A DNA stretch of 64,000 bases from Gillisella vitis (GTDB taxonomy: Bacteria > Pseudomonadota > Alphaproteobacteria > Rhizobiales > Rhizobiaceae). Positions 47,139 to 57,185 of the stretch are shown in pieces. The stretch covers positions 124,001 to 188,000 of the forward strand of contig NZ_LMVL02000005.1 in NCBI RefSeq assembly GCF_001541345.2, read 5' to 3'. The translations under genes were made by a program, and so were the position numbers. Each line of letters starts with the position of its first letter. Position 1 is the first letter of the stretch. The notes under the pieces were generated by a model. The model did not search any database and had not been told where the DNA came from. It saw only the letters and a program-made list of their open reading frames with translations.

Positions 47139-48621
47139 TGCGAACCTTTCCGGCGTCCTTCGCCCACCATGGTCGGGAATCAACCGAGTTACCGTCTTTT
47201 CTGAATTCTATGTAAAGGGTTGGGCGATCTGTTTCCAGCGCGAAAGCAGCTGCGCTGACGACTCTCTTTTCACCCATAGCACCAATCGGCTCGCCGGACA
47301 GCACGAATTGTCCGGAATGCACGTTGACACGGTCCATGCCGGACAAAACTATGTGATATCCGTTGCCTGTGTTGAGGATGGCCATTTTCCCGTAACTGCG
47401 GAACTGTCCCGCATACACCACCGTACCGTCGGCGGGCGCAATCACCACGGCTGCCGGCGCAGTGGCAAGAACAATCCCCTTGGCCTCGTGACCGGTGCCG
47501 TCGGGATCGCCGAATTGCCGCAATACATCGCCCACAGCCGGAAGTTCCAGCTTCGCTTTCAGCTCTTCAAAGGAAAATGCGGGGGCAATACGGTTTTTAT
47601 CGGGCGGCGTGGTCTGGGCCTGAAGGCGCGCCTGATCCCGTTGTGCATCGGTCATCTGGCGGCGCTTTTCCTCTTCCAGCTTTGCCTGGTCGGTGGCTTG
47701 GCGCACAGAGGCGATTTCGTTTTCCAGGCTGCCGATCAGACCCTGGAGCGATGAGGATTTCTGCGCAAGCTCCTGCGAGCGCGCCAGTTCTTCTTGCAGT
47801 TGGGCGTTGTTCTGCTGGCTCAGGCGGGCGTTTTCAGCCAGAAGCATGTCCATGCGGGCTTCTTCTTCCTGGCGGCTTTTCAGGCTGGCGACCATGTTTT
47901 CGCGCTCATCGATGCTGGCCTTGCGCAGGTTGGTCAGCTCCTGCAAATCATCGGCAAGCTTTTCGGTTTCCTTGCGCATCCCAGGCACGACAGCACCAAG
48001 CAGAATGGCGGTACGCACCGCCCCCAAGGCATCTTCCGGCGTCACCAGCAGGGCTGGCGGCGGATTGCGGCCCATGCGCTCCAGGGCGCCTAGCACCTCG
48101 GCCAGCACGGCGCGCCGCGCCCGGAAGGATTTATGGATGACATCTTGGCGGACACCGTAGTCGGCAAGCTTCTTTTCGCCATCGGCGATTTTTTGTTCCA
48201 GATCCTTGCGGCGTGCGGCTGAATCGATCAGCGCCTGGCGCAGACTGCTGCTGCTCTTGTCCAGGGCATCAATGCTCTTGCGCAGCTCCTCGGATTTTTC
48301 CGAGGAAAGCTGCATGGATTGGGACAGATCCTGCAATTGACGGGAGACGTCCTCACGCTTGGCCCGCAAAGCACCGGCTGGATCGTCGGGGCTCGTCTGG
48401 CTTGAAGCGTCGGGACCCGCAGCCGGGGCGATGTTGCCGGGGCTTGTTGGGTTGCTGGGGCTGTTGGGCGTGATGGAGGGTTGCGTCGAGGCTGGACTAT
48501 CGGGGGCTGGCACTTGCTGGGCCTTGGCGGAGGACAGGGCCATGGCACACAGGATTGCGATTGTCCCGCACGACAGTGTTCGAGAGGCCAGACGCCTGCG
48601 TGCGAAAGAGTGGGGTGTCAT
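47128..48621 (-). CDS. EnvC-like murein hydrolase activator (M23/LytM-type)
   Basis: A 497-residue secreted protein with a signal peptide (cleavage near AKA-QQV, about residue 34), a Pro/Ser-rich segment, long coiled coils (about 85-165 and 235-345) and a C-terminal LytM domain. The LytM domain is degenerate: GHEAKGIVLAT replaces the HxxxD motif and the HxH motif is missing (YHIVLSG). It should therefore not cleave peptidoglycan itself but activate an amidase, as EnvC does. The downstream ctpA overlap is the common alphaproteobacterial arrangement. Confidence 0.9.
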   Translation of the reverse strand: MTPHSFARRRLASRTLSCGTIAILCAMALSSAKAQQVPAPDSPASTQPSITPNSPSNPTSPGNIAPAAGPDASSQTSPDDPAGALRAKREDVSRQLQDLSQSMQLSSEKSEELRKSIDALDKSSSSLRQALIDSAARRKDLEQKIADGEKKLADYGVRQDVIHKSFRARRAVLAEVLGALERMGRNPPPALLVTPEDALGAVRTAILLGAVVPGMRKETEKLADDLQELTNLRKASIDERENMVASLKSRQEEEARMDMLLAENARLSQQNNAQLQEELARSQELAQKSSSLQGLIGSLENEIASVRQATDQAKLEEEKRRQMTDAQRDQARLQAQTTPPDKNRIAPAFSFEELKAKLELPAVGDVLRQFGDPDGTGHEAKGIVLATAPAAVVIAPADGTVVYAGQFRSYGKMAILNTGNGYHIVLSGMDRVNVHSGQFVLSGEPIGAMGEKRVVSAAAFALETDRPTLYIEFRKDGNSVDSRPWWAKDAGKVRNDT

Positions 48622-48890
48622 CGCGGTTTTGATCGTGCCTCTGTCTCTTTTGTCTGTCTCTTTGCGGTCTATCCGGGCTTTATTATCCGAAGGGAAATCC
48701 CTTGCCGCTATTTCCCAATAGACGGCGCGAAATCCAGACGATCACGCCAAGTTAACCGATTTGCACCGAAGCGAAAAGTGTAGTCTTCTCAATAAGGATG
48801 TGGCCCACACGTGCTATCCACGTGCAGGCCTCAGCTTGAACAATCACTGGTGATTGCGGCAATTATACAGCATTGGTATGCGTCATGCCG

Positions 48891-49118
48891 TTAACGGCAG
48901 ACCCGTACCCGCTTGACGATTTTTTCGCCATGGTGCCAGCGGACCACTTTGCGAACCTTGCAATGCGGCGGTGGCGGCGGTGGGCGATGCATATGGCGCG
49001 GCGGCGGGCCACGACGCTCGTCCGGTGGAGGCATCATGCCCGATTGCGCGTAAGCCGGAATGATACTGCCGGCCATCGCCGCAACAGCAAAAACCGAAGC
49101 AAGAAAAATTTTCTTCAT
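48891..49118 (-). CDS. Small exported proline-rich protein
   Basis: A 75-residue protein with a clear signal peptide (MKKIFLASVFAVAAMAGSII, then PAYA-Q). The mature part has a Pro-rich stretch (PPPDERRGPPPRHMHRPPPP) and ends in a basic His/Arg tail with two cysteines (HCKVRKVVRWHHGE...RVC) that could form a disulfide or bind metal. AGAGGAA gives a strong ribosome-binding site. Similar tiny periplasmic proteins are common in rhizobia, with no known function. Confidence 0.75.
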   Translation of the reverse strand: MKKIFLASVFAVAAMAGSIIPAYAQSGMMPPPDERRGPPPRHMHRPPPPPPHCKVRKVVRWHHGEKIVKRVRVCR

Positions 49119-49301
49119 GGAGTTCCTCTGAACATTTCCTGAGTTCCGCTGGCATGAACGTCGCACAGGGCAAAAGGTTTCATGGTAAAACAAGCTTTCA
49201 CCGAGACGTGATTACGAGCGGAAAACGGCCATTGGAGGGCAGGGGCATTCAATGCCAGCCGTGCCTGTCGTCTGCCTGGTTCAATCCGAACTTGAGAGAC
49301 C

Positions 49302-49514
49302 TTAGAAATCGATGGCGCGACCGTTGATTTCCCAGTCGCCGAATCGGGCCGGATCCGCGCCGCCGCGTCCACCGACTTCCGGCGCCGGTTTTTGGGACTG
49401 CTCGGCCTTACGACGCTCCTCGGCTTCTGCCAGCGCACGGACTGCGGCAGGCGACAGCGTTTTTGGTGCGGCTTCGGTGCCGGGATCTTGTCGGTCGTTC
49501 TGGTGCTCGTCCAT
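49302..49514 (-). CDS. DUF1674 protein (SDHAF4-like)
   Basis: A 70-residue protein with a charged, helical N-terminal part (LSPAAVRALAEAEERRKAEQ) and the family C-terminus GGRGGADPARFGDWEINGRAIDF. DUF1674 corresponds to succinate dehydrogenase assembly factor 4, which protects flavinated SdhA before complex II assembly. Assignment rests on the distinctive RFGDWE-NGR-DF ending. It is divergent from htpX. Confidence 0.85.
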   Translation of the reverse strand: MDEHQNDRQDPGTEAAPKTLSPAAVRALAEAEERRKAEQSQKPAPEVGGRGGADPARFGDWEINGRAIDF

Positions 49515-49623
49515 TCGGCATCCATCCTGTAGCAATTGAAAATGATCGATGGTCTTTACATATGTAGGACATCGCAGCGAGCTGGAAAACCCTCTCCGCT
49601 GCCGGACCCTTTTGGAGGACCCG

Positions 49624-50652
49624 ATGAATATCATGCGCACGGCCATGCTTCTGGCTTTCATGACCGCCCTGTTCATGGGCGTCGGTTTCCTGATCGGCGG
49701 CAAGGGCGGGATGATGATCGCGCTGGTCATCGCTGGCGCGATGAACCTGTTTTCCTACTGGAATTCCGACCGGATGGTGCTGTCGGCCTATCACGCTCAG
49801 GAGGTCGATCCGCGCAACGCGCCGGAATTTTATGAGATCGTTCGTGGTCTCACCCAAAATGCCGGTCTGCCGATGCCCAAGGTCTATATTTTCGACAATC
49901 CGCAGCCCAATGCCTTTGCTACGGGTCGCAATCCGCAAAATGCCGCGGTGGCCGCCTCGACCGGCCTGTTGCAGGCGTTGACGCCGGAAGAAGTGGCGGG
50001 CGTCATGGCCCATGAGCTTGCCCATGTCGAACACCGCGACACCTTGACCATGACGATCACTGCAACGCTGGCCGGGGCGATTTCGATGCTGGGCAATTTT
50101 GCCTTCTTCTTCGGTGGCCGTCGTGACGAAAACGGCAATGGCGGTGGCATTATCGGTCCGCTCGTGGCGATGATTGTCGCGCCCTTTGCGGCTATGCTGG
50201 TGCAGATGGCCATCAGCCGAACCCGCGAATATGCTGCCGACCGGCGCGGTGCGGAAATCTGCGGCAATCCGCTATGGCTGGCCTCGGCACTGGCCAAGAT
50301 CGCCGGGGCGCATCAGCCCAATTATCAGGCCGAGCGCAATCCAGCCACTGCCCACATGTTTATCATCAATCCCCTGTCCGGTCAGAAGATGGACAGCCTG
50401 TTTTCCACCCATCCCGATACCGGCAACCGGATCGCGGCGCTGCAAGCCTTGGCGCAGGAGATGGGCGCGCGTCAGGAAAATGTCTATCGCCCGCAGCAAA
50501 ACAGGGCGGCAGCTTCAGGCCCTTGGGGCAGCAGTGTAGAAAGATCGACGGATGATCCCTGGGGTGTTAAGGGAGGCGCAAGCACGAGCTCCGTTCCCAA
50601 AATCGGGCGACGCGGCAAGGATAATGACGCCCCGAAGGGACCATGGAATTGA
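49624..50652 (+). CDS. htpX: Membrane zinc metalloprotease HtpX
   Basis: A 342-residue M48B peptidase of inner-membrane quality control. It has two N-terminal membrane segments (about 5-45), the zinc motif HELAH at 130-134, two further hydrophobic segments, and [12 protein letters not shown] with the third zinc ligand Glu. The hydrophilic C-terminal tail ([17 protein letters not shown]) is typical of rhizobial copies. GGAGG lies immediately upstream of the ATG at 49624. It overlaps rsmB by 10 bp. Confidence 0.94.
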   Translation: MNIMRTAMLLAFMTALFMGVGFLIGGKGGMMIALVIAGAMNLFSYWNSDRMVLSAYHAQEVDPRNAPEFYEIVRGLTQNAGLPMPKVYIFDNPQPNAFATGRNPQNAAVAASTGLLQALTPEEVAGVMAHELAHVEHRDTLTMTITATLAGAISMLGNFAFFFGGRRDENGNGGGIIGPLVAMIVAPFAAMLVQMAISRTREYAADRRGAEICGNPLWLASALAKIAGAHQPNYQAERNPATAHMFIINPLSGQKMDSLFSTHPDTGNRIAALQALAQEMGARQENVYRPQQNRAAASGPWGSSVERSTDDPWGVKGGASTSSVPKIGRRGKDNDAPKGPWN

Positions 50653-52109
50653 ACGAAAGACGCGGCAAACCTCCAACCGATAAATCATCCTCCGGCCATC
50701 GCGAGCCTGGCAAACAGGATGGCCAATCCAGGCACAAGTCCGATAGACCGCGCCGACCGGCGCATGACGACAAGCCGGGGCTGGAAGCGCGCATGGCCGC
50801 GAGCCGTCTTCTGGCTGCGGTGATCGACCGCAAGACCTCGCTGGATGGCATGATGGACGGCGACCATGGCAATCCGGCCTATGCCGCCCTGTCGGAGGCC
50901 GATCGTGGCCTGGTGCGCGCCATTCTCAACACCTCCCTGCGCTTTCTGCCCCGCATAGAGGCTATGCTGGCCCGGTTGTTGGATGCGCCTTTGCCTGACG
51001 GTGCGCGTGCGCTCTATCATTCGCTGATCGTTGCCGCCGCGCAAATGGTCTATCTTGATGTCCCCGATCATTCCGCTGTCGATCTTGCCGTCGAGCAGGC
51101 CAATCGCGATCCGCGCAGCCGTCGGTTCGCCAAGCTGGTCAACGCCGTTTTGCGCAGGCTGGGCCGCGAAAAACAGGCACTTTTGGCGGATGTCGAAGAT
51201 GTCATCTGCATGCCTGACTGGTTCTTCGAACGGCTGATCTCAGTCTATGGGGAGGAGGAAGCGCGGCGGATCGCGCAGGCCCAATTGACCCCGGCTGCCA
51301 TCGACCTGACCGTCAAGGCCGATCCTGCCATTTGGGCCGAAAAGCTCAACGGTGTGGTGTTGCCGACCGGCAGCATCCGGCTGGCAAGCTTTGCCGGTGC
51401 CGTGTCTGCCCTTCCTGGTTTCGAAGAGGGGGCCTGGTGGGTTCAGGATGCGGCGGCTGCCCTTCCAGTGCGGATGTTCGGGTCCATTGAAGGCAAGCGG
51501 GCCGTGGATCTCTGTGCCGCCCCCGGCGGCAAGACGGCGCAATTGGCAGCTGCGGGCGCGGTGGTGACGGCGGTGGAGCAATCGGCCAATCGGCTGAAGC
51601 GTTTGGATGGTAATTTGCAACGGCTGGGGTTTTCAGCGCAACTGGTTCATCAGGATCTGATGGAGTTCAATCTGGGCGAGGATCATCCGGGCTTTGACGC
51701 CGTGCTGCTGGATGCCCCCTGTTCTTCGACCGGCACGACGCGCCGGCACCCCGATGTGTTTTACACCAAGGGTCCGCAGGATATCGTCAAGCTGGCGGGT
51801 GTGCAGGAACGGTTGCTGCGCCACGCCGTGACACTGCTTGCGCCGGGCGGCTCTATCGTGTTTTCCAATTGCTCGCTCGATCCGCAGGAGGGCGAGGATG
51901 TCGTGGCCCGGGTTCTTGCCGATCATCCGGAGCTGGAGCGGGTGGCGATGCAGGCCGCCGACTGGCCGGGGCTGGAAGACGCGATCACTCCGCTTGGCGA
52001 ATTTCGTACCACACCTGCTATGTTACCGGTGCCTGCTATGTTACCGGGCGGCGATAGCCATGCGGGCGGGCTGGATGGCTTTTATGCCTGCCGTTTACGT
52101 CGGGTTTAA
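50643..52109 (+). CDS. rsmB: 16S rRNA m5C methyltransferase (RsmB/NOL1-NOP2 family)
   Basis: A 488-residue protein. A basic disordered N-terminus leads into a NusB-like RNA-binding domain (about 50-175) and a SAM-dependent m5C methyltransferase domain (about 265-488). The latter carries [20 protein letters not shown] and the nucleophile motif [13 protein letters not shown] short in-frame tandem duplication near the end encodes [12 protein letters not shown]. The start lies inside htpX. RsmB is the best match, though other family members methylate different RNAs. Confidence 0.9.
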   Translation: MELNERRGKPPTDKSSSGHREPGKQDGQSRHKSDRPRRPAHDDKPGLEARMAASRLLAAVIDRKTSLDGMMDGDHGNPAYAALSEADRGLVRAILNTSLRFLPRIEAMLARLLDAPLPDGARALYHSLIVAAAQMVYLDVPDHSAVDLAVEQANRDPRSRRFAKLVNAVLRRLGREKQALLADVEDVICMPDWFFERLISVYGEEEARRIAQAQLTPAAIDLTVKADPAIWAEKLNGVVLPTGSIRLASFAGAVSALPGFEEGAWWVQDAAAALPVRMFGSIEGKRAVDLCAAPGGKTAQLAAAGAVVTAVEQSANRLKRLDGNLQRLGFSAQLVHQDLMEFNLGEDHPGFDAVLLDAPCSSTGTTRRHPDVFYTKGPQDIVKLAGVQERLLRHAVTLLAPGGSIVFSNCSLDPQEGEDVVARVLADHPELERVAMQAADWPGLEDAITPLGEFRTTPAMLPVPAMLPGGDSHAGGLDGFYACRLRRV

Positions 52110-52130
52110 ATAAATCTTTACACAATTGGC

Positions 52131-52170
52131 GGCTGATAAACCGACATCCTTCGATTTCGGTTTATCAGCC
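52131..52170 (+). terminator. Long hairpin after rsmB
   Basis: A perfect 14-bp stem (GGCTGATAAACCGA / TCGGTTTATCAGCC) with a 12-base loop lies 21 bases after the rsmB stop. It is followed by TCATACTTTT rather than a clean T-run, so termination may be leaky into the heparinase-like gene. Confidence 0.7.
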
Positions 52171-52210
52171 TCATACTTTTATCGCGCAAGGCCAAAGCGG
52201 ATTGCGCGCA

Positions 52211-53899
52211 ATGGAATGTCGAATGCCACAGAGACAGGGCCAGAGTTTGCCGGTGCTCTACGTCCGCGAAGGCTGGCGGCGATGGAAGCGGCGCGGCTGG
52301 TTGCCCGTACGTGCTGCTTTTTTGCGGCTGCGCCGTCGGCAGGTCCGCCTGCTGGTGGCGCCGACCGATCTGCGGGTCGTGGATTCCCATGTGGCGACAG
52401 AGATTTTCGAAGGGCGCTTTCCGCTTGCGGGACGCTTGCTGGAATGCGGGCGCGCCTCGCCTTTCACCATGGAACTGCCCTCGCAGGTATTTGCCGCCAA
52501 GCTCCATTCCTTTTCCTGGCTTCGGCATATCCGCGCCAACAAGACACCGGAAGCATCGGCCCATGCCCGCGCCATTGTCGACAGCTGGATCAAGCTGAAC
52601 GGCAAGCGGGTTGGAATCGGCTGGGAGGCTGGCATACTCGGCCAGAGGATCATTGCCTGGCTATCCCATTCGCCGGTCGTGCTCCAGGATTGCGAAAGCG
52701 GGTTTTACCGCCGCTTCCTGAAAAGCCTCAGCCGTCAGGTTGCCCATGCCGGATTGATCGCCGACCTTGCCCCTGACGGAGTGGATCGGCTGAAACTGCG
52801 CATTGCTCTGGCCATGGCCTCGATTGCTATGTCGGCCTCGGCGCGCCAGATCCGCAAGGCGGCCCATTTCCTCGACCTGGAACTGGAGCGCCAGGTATTG
52901 GCCGATGGCGGGCATATCTCCCGCAATCCGCAGGCAGCGCTCGACATCCTGTTCGATTTGCTGCCGCTGCGGCAGACCTATGTCAATCTCGGTCATGACG
53001 TGCCGATCAAGCTGATTTCCACCATTGACCGGATGTTTCCCGCCATAAGGTTCTTTCGCCACAGCAATGGCGATCTGGCGCTGTTCAATGGCGCCACGGC
53101 AACGCTTGCCAATGATCTGATGTCGGTGCTGCGCTATGACGAAAGCGGCGGCCAGCCATTCCGGGCCTTGCCGCACAGCCATTATCAACGGCTGGCGGCA
53201 GGCGGTGCCGTCGTTCTCGTCGATACCGGCGTGCCTGCAAAGGGCGATATCAGCCGCACCGCCCATGCGGGTTGCCTGTCTTTCGAACTGTCCTGCGGGC
53301 GCCATCGGCTGGTGGTCAATTCCGGCACGCCGCGGTTTGCCGGCGAGCGATATCGGCAGATGGCGCGGGCAACGGCGGCCCATTCGACTTTGGTGATCGG
53401 CGATCAATCCTCTTGCCGCATTTCGACCTCCCGGTTTCTGGGACCGATCATGGTCGGAGGGGTCTCTTCGGTCGAGGTGATGCGCCGCGCCGGTGACGAT
53501 GGCAGCGATCATCTGACCGCCCGTCATGATGGCTATCTCAGGGGCTTTAACATTTTTCACGAGCGGGATCTGCGCCTAAATGCGGCAGGCACCAAGCTGG
53601 TGGGGCATGACCGGCTGCTATCGGACAAAGAGCAGCCGCTGGCCGATATGCCGAAGGGCGGGGTCATCATCCGGTTTCACATTCACCCCTCGGTGCGTCT
53701 CACCCAGGAGGATGACCATAACATCCGACTGGTGGCCAACGGTGGTAGCGAGACCTGGGTGTTTTCCTCTCCGACCGGCTATCCCGTGATTGCCGAGGAC
53801 GTGTTTTTCGCGGGCCTTTCCGGCATTCAGGTTTCCGAGCAGATCGAGCTTGTCCTGGAAACACCGGAAATCTGGTGGTTTTTTTCAAAGCAGGGATAA
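52211..53899 (+). CDS. Heparinase II/III family protein
   Basis: A 562-residue protein with an alpha/alpha-toroid N-terminal half (about 90-300, including WEAGILGQRIIAWL and LERQVLADGGHISRNPQ) and a beta-sandwich heparinase II/III-like C-terminal half (HAGCLSFELSCGRHRLVVNSGT, ATAAHSTLVIGDQSS). The family are polysaccharide lyases or uronoyl hydrolases. No signal peptide is evident, so a cytoplasmic role or an unusual export route must be considered. The substrate is unknown. ATGs at 52211 and 52223 are both possible. Confidence 0.85.
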   Translation: MECRMPQRQGQSLPVLYVREGWRRWKRRGWLPVRAAFLRLRRRQVRLLVAPTDLRVVDSHVATEIFEGRFPLAGRLLECGRASPFTMELPSQVFAAKLHSFSWLRHIRANKTPEASAHARAIVDSWIKLNGKRVGIGWEAGILGQRIIAWLSHSPVVLQDCESGFYRRFLKSLSRQVAHAGLIADLAPDGVDRLKLRIALAMASIAMSASARQIRKAAHFLDLELERQVLADGGHISRNPQAALDILFDLLPLRQTYVNLGHDVPIKLISTIDRMFPAIRFFRHSNGDLALFNGATATLANDLMSVLRYDESGGQPFRALPHSHYQRLAAGGAVVLVDTGVPAKGDISRTAHAGCLSFELSCGRHRLVVNSGTPRFAGERYRQMARATAAHSTLVIGDQSSCRISTSRFLGPIMVGGVSSVEVMRRAGDDGSDHLTARHDGYLRGFNIFHERDLRLNAAGTKLVGHDRLLSDKEQPLADMPKGGVIIRFHIHPSVRLTQEDDHNIRLVANGGSETWVFSSPTGYPVIAEDVFFAGLSGIQVSEQIELVLETPEIWWFFSKQG

Positions 53900-54051
53900 G
53901 GCTGTTTCCTCCAAGAACGTGCTGTGCTAGGCGGGCAGGCATCATGCTTGCCGCCGGTCTGCGGGCTGTCTCGGCTATTTTTGTTCACGCAATTCCACAT
54001 CTGGGATGCTTTTGAAGTCCATCCAGGAATTGCTCTTTCGGAGTGAAGGCC

Positions 54052-55668
54052 ATGGCTGTTGTCTCGAAGAAAATCCCTGTTCCGGACAGAGTGCAGATTC
54101 GCACCGCCCTGCTGTCGGTGTTCGACAAGAGCGGCATTGTCGATCTTGCCCGGGCCTTGAATGATATGGGTGTGCGGCTGCTATCAACCGGCGGCACCTA
54201 CAAGGCGCTGATCGAGGCAGGCCTTCCCGCCACCGACGTGTCCGAAGTGACCGGCTTTCCGGAAATCATGGATGGCCGGGTCAAGACCCTGCATCCTGCC
54301 GTGCATGGCGGTCTGCTTGCCATCCGCGACGATGAAGACCATGTGAAGGCCATGCAGGCGCACAAGATCGAGGCCATCGATCTCGCGGTCATCAATCTTT
54401 ATCCGTTCGAGGCAGTTCTGGCGGCGGGTGGCGATTATCCGACCACGGTTGAAAATATCGATATCGGTGGCCCGGCGATGATCCGCGCCTCTGCCAAGAA
54501 CCACGCCTATGTCACCGTGGTGACCGACCCCGCCGACTATGCCCAGCTTCTGGAAGCACTGAAAGCCGACGATTGTCACACGCCTTATGCGCTGCGCCAG
54601 CAATTTGCCGCTCGTGCCTATGCCCGCACTGCTGCTTATGACGCAACGATTTCCAACTGGTTTGCCGAGGCGCTTGCCATCGAGACGCCACGCAATCGGG
54701 TGATCGGCGGCAGCCTGCGCGAAGAAATGCGCTATGGCGAAAACCCGCACCAGAAAGCCGGTTTCTACGTTACCGGCGATCAGCGTCCGGGCGTTTCAAC
54801 CGCCACGCTTTTGCAGGGCAAGCAGCTTTCCTATAACAATATCAACGATACGGATGCCGCCTTCGAACTGGTTTCGGAATTTCTGCCTGAAAACGGCCCG
54901 GCCTGCGCCATCATCAAACATGCCAATCCATGCGGTGTCGCAGTCGGCAAGACGCTGGCCGATGCCTATCGCCGGGCACTGGCTTGCGACAGCGTTTCAG
55001 CTTTCGGCGGCATTATCGCGCTGAACCAGACCCTGGACGCTGAAACCGCCGAAGAAATCGTCAAGCTGTTTACCGAAGTGATCATCGCCCCTGACGTCAC
55101 GGAAGAGGCAAAGGCCATCATTGCCCGCAAGGCCAATCTGCGGCTGTTGACCACCGGCGGCCTGGCCGATCCACGCGCACCAGGCCTGACGGCCAAGACA
55201 GTATCGGGTGGCCTGCTGGTGCAAAGCCGCGACAATCTGGTGGTGGAAGATCTGGACCTGAAGGTGGTCACCAAGCGCGCGCCGACCGCAGCCGAACTGG
55301 AAGACATGAAGCTGGCCTTCAAGATCGCCAAGCATGTGAAATCCAATGCGGTGATTTATGCCAAGGACGGCCAGGCTGTCGGCATTGGCGCGGGCCAGAT
55401 GAGCCGGGTGGATTCTGCCCGGATCGCCGCGATGAAAGCCGAAGACGCGGCCAAGGCCATGGGACTGGCCGAGCCACTGACCCGTGGCTCTGCCGTCGCC
55501 TCCGAAGCGTTCTATCCCTTTGCCGATGGATTGCTGGCGGCCATTGCCGCCGGTGCGACGGCGGTGATCCAGCCGGGCGGTTCCATGCGCGATGCAGAGG
55601 TTATTGCTGCCGCCGACGAGCACGGCGTCGCCATGGTCTTTACCGGCGTGCGCCATTTCCGGCATTGA
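54052..55668 (+). CDS. purH: Bifunctional AICAR formyltransferase / IMP cyclohydrolase
   Basis: A 538-residue enzyme for the last two steps of de novo IMP synthesis. The N-terminal MGS-like cyclohydrolase domain (about 15-150) has [21 protein letters not shown] and [13 protein letters not shown]. The C-terminal formyltransferase contains the catalytic KH pair in IIKHANPCG and [10 protein letters not shown]. The ATG at 54052 gives the standard length, and a GTG nine bases earlier is less likely. It ends at a strong terminator. Confidence 0.97.
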   Translation: MAVVSKKIPVPDRVQIRTALLSVFDKSGIVDLARALNDMGVRLLSTGGTYKALIEAGLPATDVSEVTGFPEIMDGRVKTLHPAVHGGLLAIRDDEDHVKAMQAHKIEAIDLAVINLYPFEAVLAAGGDYPTTVENIDIGGPAMIRASAKNHAYVTVVTDPADYAQLLEALKADDCHTPYALRQQFAARAYARTAAYDATISNWFAEALAIETPRNRVIGGSLREEMRYGENPHQKAGFYVTGDQRPGVSTATLLQGKQLSYNNINDTDAAFELVSEFLPENGPACAIIKHANPCGVAVGKTLADAYRRALACDSVSAFGGIIALNQTLDAETAEEIVKLFTEVIIAPDVTEEAKAIIARKANLRLLTTGGLADPRAPGLTAKTVSGGLLVQSRDNLVVEDLDLKVVTKRAPTAAELEDMKLAFKIAKHVKSNAVIYAKDGQAVGIGAGQMSRVDSARIAAMKAEDAAKAMGLAEPLTRGSAVASEAFYPFADGLLAAIAAGATAVIQPGGSMRDAEVIAAADEHGVAMVFTGVRHFRH

Positions 55669-55684
55669 TTGGCTGTTGTTGATC

Positions 55685-55723
55685 AAAAAAGGGCGCGGAG
55701 TTTTTCACTCCGCGCCCTTTTTT
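55685..55723. terminator. Bidirectional terminator between purH and the capsule gene
   Basis: An 11-bp perfect stem (GGGCGCGGAGT / ACTCCGCGCCC) is flanked by A6 and T6, and lies 16 bases after purH and 34 bases beyond the convergent capsule gene stop. Confidence 0.92.
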
Positions 55724-55756
55724 ATGAAGGCCTTGTTTTATGATGGCTTGGCGAAT

Positions 55757-57109
55757 TCAGCGGATTGGGCCGGACCGTGCATAGGTCATATCAGGCACCG
55801 CCGCGTCTTCTTCCCAATCGAGTTCGACGGGTCTTCCCAGAACGGTCAGGATACCCTTGGGCGAGGTAAGCCGCGGTGGCGGATCGATGAAGGCGTCGGG
55901 CATATTGACCGTTCCCTCGATAACCCGCTGCACCATGGCACCAATAGCTGCCTGACGGCCTGCCTTGTTGAAGAAATCGCCTTTGATCTGAATGGTCGCG
56001 GCCATGGCCTTGACGAGGTCGCGCATCAACTCGGGATCGACCGGCTCCGGCCGCTTCCAGAAATCATCCAGCCGGCCCTGATGTGTCAGCCCTGGCACGT
56101 CAAACACCGCGCAGCCTAGCACGATGGTCGGCTTTTTGGCGCGCAGGCTGTGAAGGCCAACCGTAGAATTGACGATGACAACACCCGCCGTCTTTTGCAG
56201 AATATCATGCAGGTCGCCTTCCTCGATAAAGACGACGCGGTCCTCAATCTTGAACTCGCGGGCGATATGGCGAAGCACCTTGTGCCAACGCTCCAAACCA
56301 TTGTCGAGCGGATGCTGCTTGAACAGCAGCTTGCTACCGGCTGGCGCATTTTTGACGAAAGAGGCGATCACCTGCCGCATCATGTCGCGCAGATGCCGAT
56401 AGGGTGAATTGGCACGGATCTGGTAATCGCTCTGCAATTGCAGGGCGACGAGATAGAAAGGCGGCTGGCCGTCCTCCAGAAATCCTTCCGGCAGGCGGGC
56501 AGGCTTGACGCCCGCTTTCAGCAGCCACGGCAGATAATCCACCAGGGCAGAATAATATTTGTCGGCATTATAGAGCGGATAGAAGGGCCTGCCGAAGAAG
56601 TTCAGCAGGTTATAAATCACTTCGTTGAAGGCTTCCTGTCCGAATGTATGCGGATATTTCACCGCGATATCCGGTTCCCCTACCTTTGCAGCGATGGCGC
56701 GAATAGCCTTCGGATCGTTGGGAAAATGCGAGAAGCGGCCCATGCCGTCGCGCTCGAAGGTCAGCCAGTCCGGCCGCAGATAGCCCCATTCGACCGCATG
56801 ACAGCGCACCCCGATTTCAGCGCCGATTTCAGCCGCTTTGGCGTGATAGGGCAGGCGGTCCGCATAATAGACGATATCGGTAATGCCCTTTTCGGCAATC
56901 AGCCGCCGCAGATAGGCTGGCCATTTGGAAAAGGAACCGCGATAATTTTTCGCGCCACGTTTGCGCCAGAACAGAAAATCGCCCAGCGTAAAGTTCACAT
57001 GATGGGTTTTTACGCCCGCTTGTTCAAAAGCTCTTGCAAATTCCGTCCAGAGAATGGAGGGAGGCCCCTGAAGGAACAATACGGCCTTTGTCGGCTCAGA
57101 TGATGTCAT
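55757..57109 (-). CDS. KpsS/RkpJ-like capsular polysaccharide protein (copy 1)
   Basis: A 450-residue member of the capsule polysaccharide biosynthesis/export family (PF05159-type; KpsS adds Kdo to the capsule lipid anchor). It has FLQGPPSILWTEFARAFE at the N-terminus, WGYLRPDWLTFERDG in the middle, and LLFKQHPLDNGL with VNSTVGLHSL in the C-terminal nucleotide-sugar-binding half. It shares these motifs in the same order with the divergent gene at 57186, so the two are paralogs. The ATG at 57109 is chosen because homology to the paralog begins there; a much longer upstream frame is rejected. No capsule transporter genes are nearby. Confidence 0.85.
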   Translation of the reverse strand: MTSSEPTKAVLFLQGPPSILWTEFARAFEQAGVKTHHVNFTLGDFLFWRKRGAKNYRGSFSKWPAYLRRLIAEKGITDIVYYADRLPYHAKAAEIGAEIGVRCHAVEWGYLRPDWLTFERDGMGRFSHFPNDPKAIRAIAAKVGEPDIAVKYPHTFGQEAFNEVIYNLLNFFGRPFYPLYNADKYYSALVDYLPWLLKAGVKPARLPEGFLEDGQPPFYLVALQLQSDYQIRANSPYRHLRDMMRQVIASFVKNAPAGSKLLFKQHPLDNGLERWHKVLRHIAREFKIEDRVVFIEEGDLHDILQKTAGVVIVNSTVGLHSLRAKKPTIVLGCAVFDVPGLTHQGRLDDFWKRPEPVDPELMRDLVKAMAATIQIKGDFFNKAGRQAAIGAMVQRVIEGTVNMPDAFIDPPPRLTSPKGILTVLGRPVELDWEEDAAVPDMTYARSGPIR

Positions 57110-57185
57110 TGCGGACGGGACCCCTCGTCTCAATTTTCCACGCAAGGTTTTCAATTCAACGGCTCTTATAGGCCATGTTATAATT

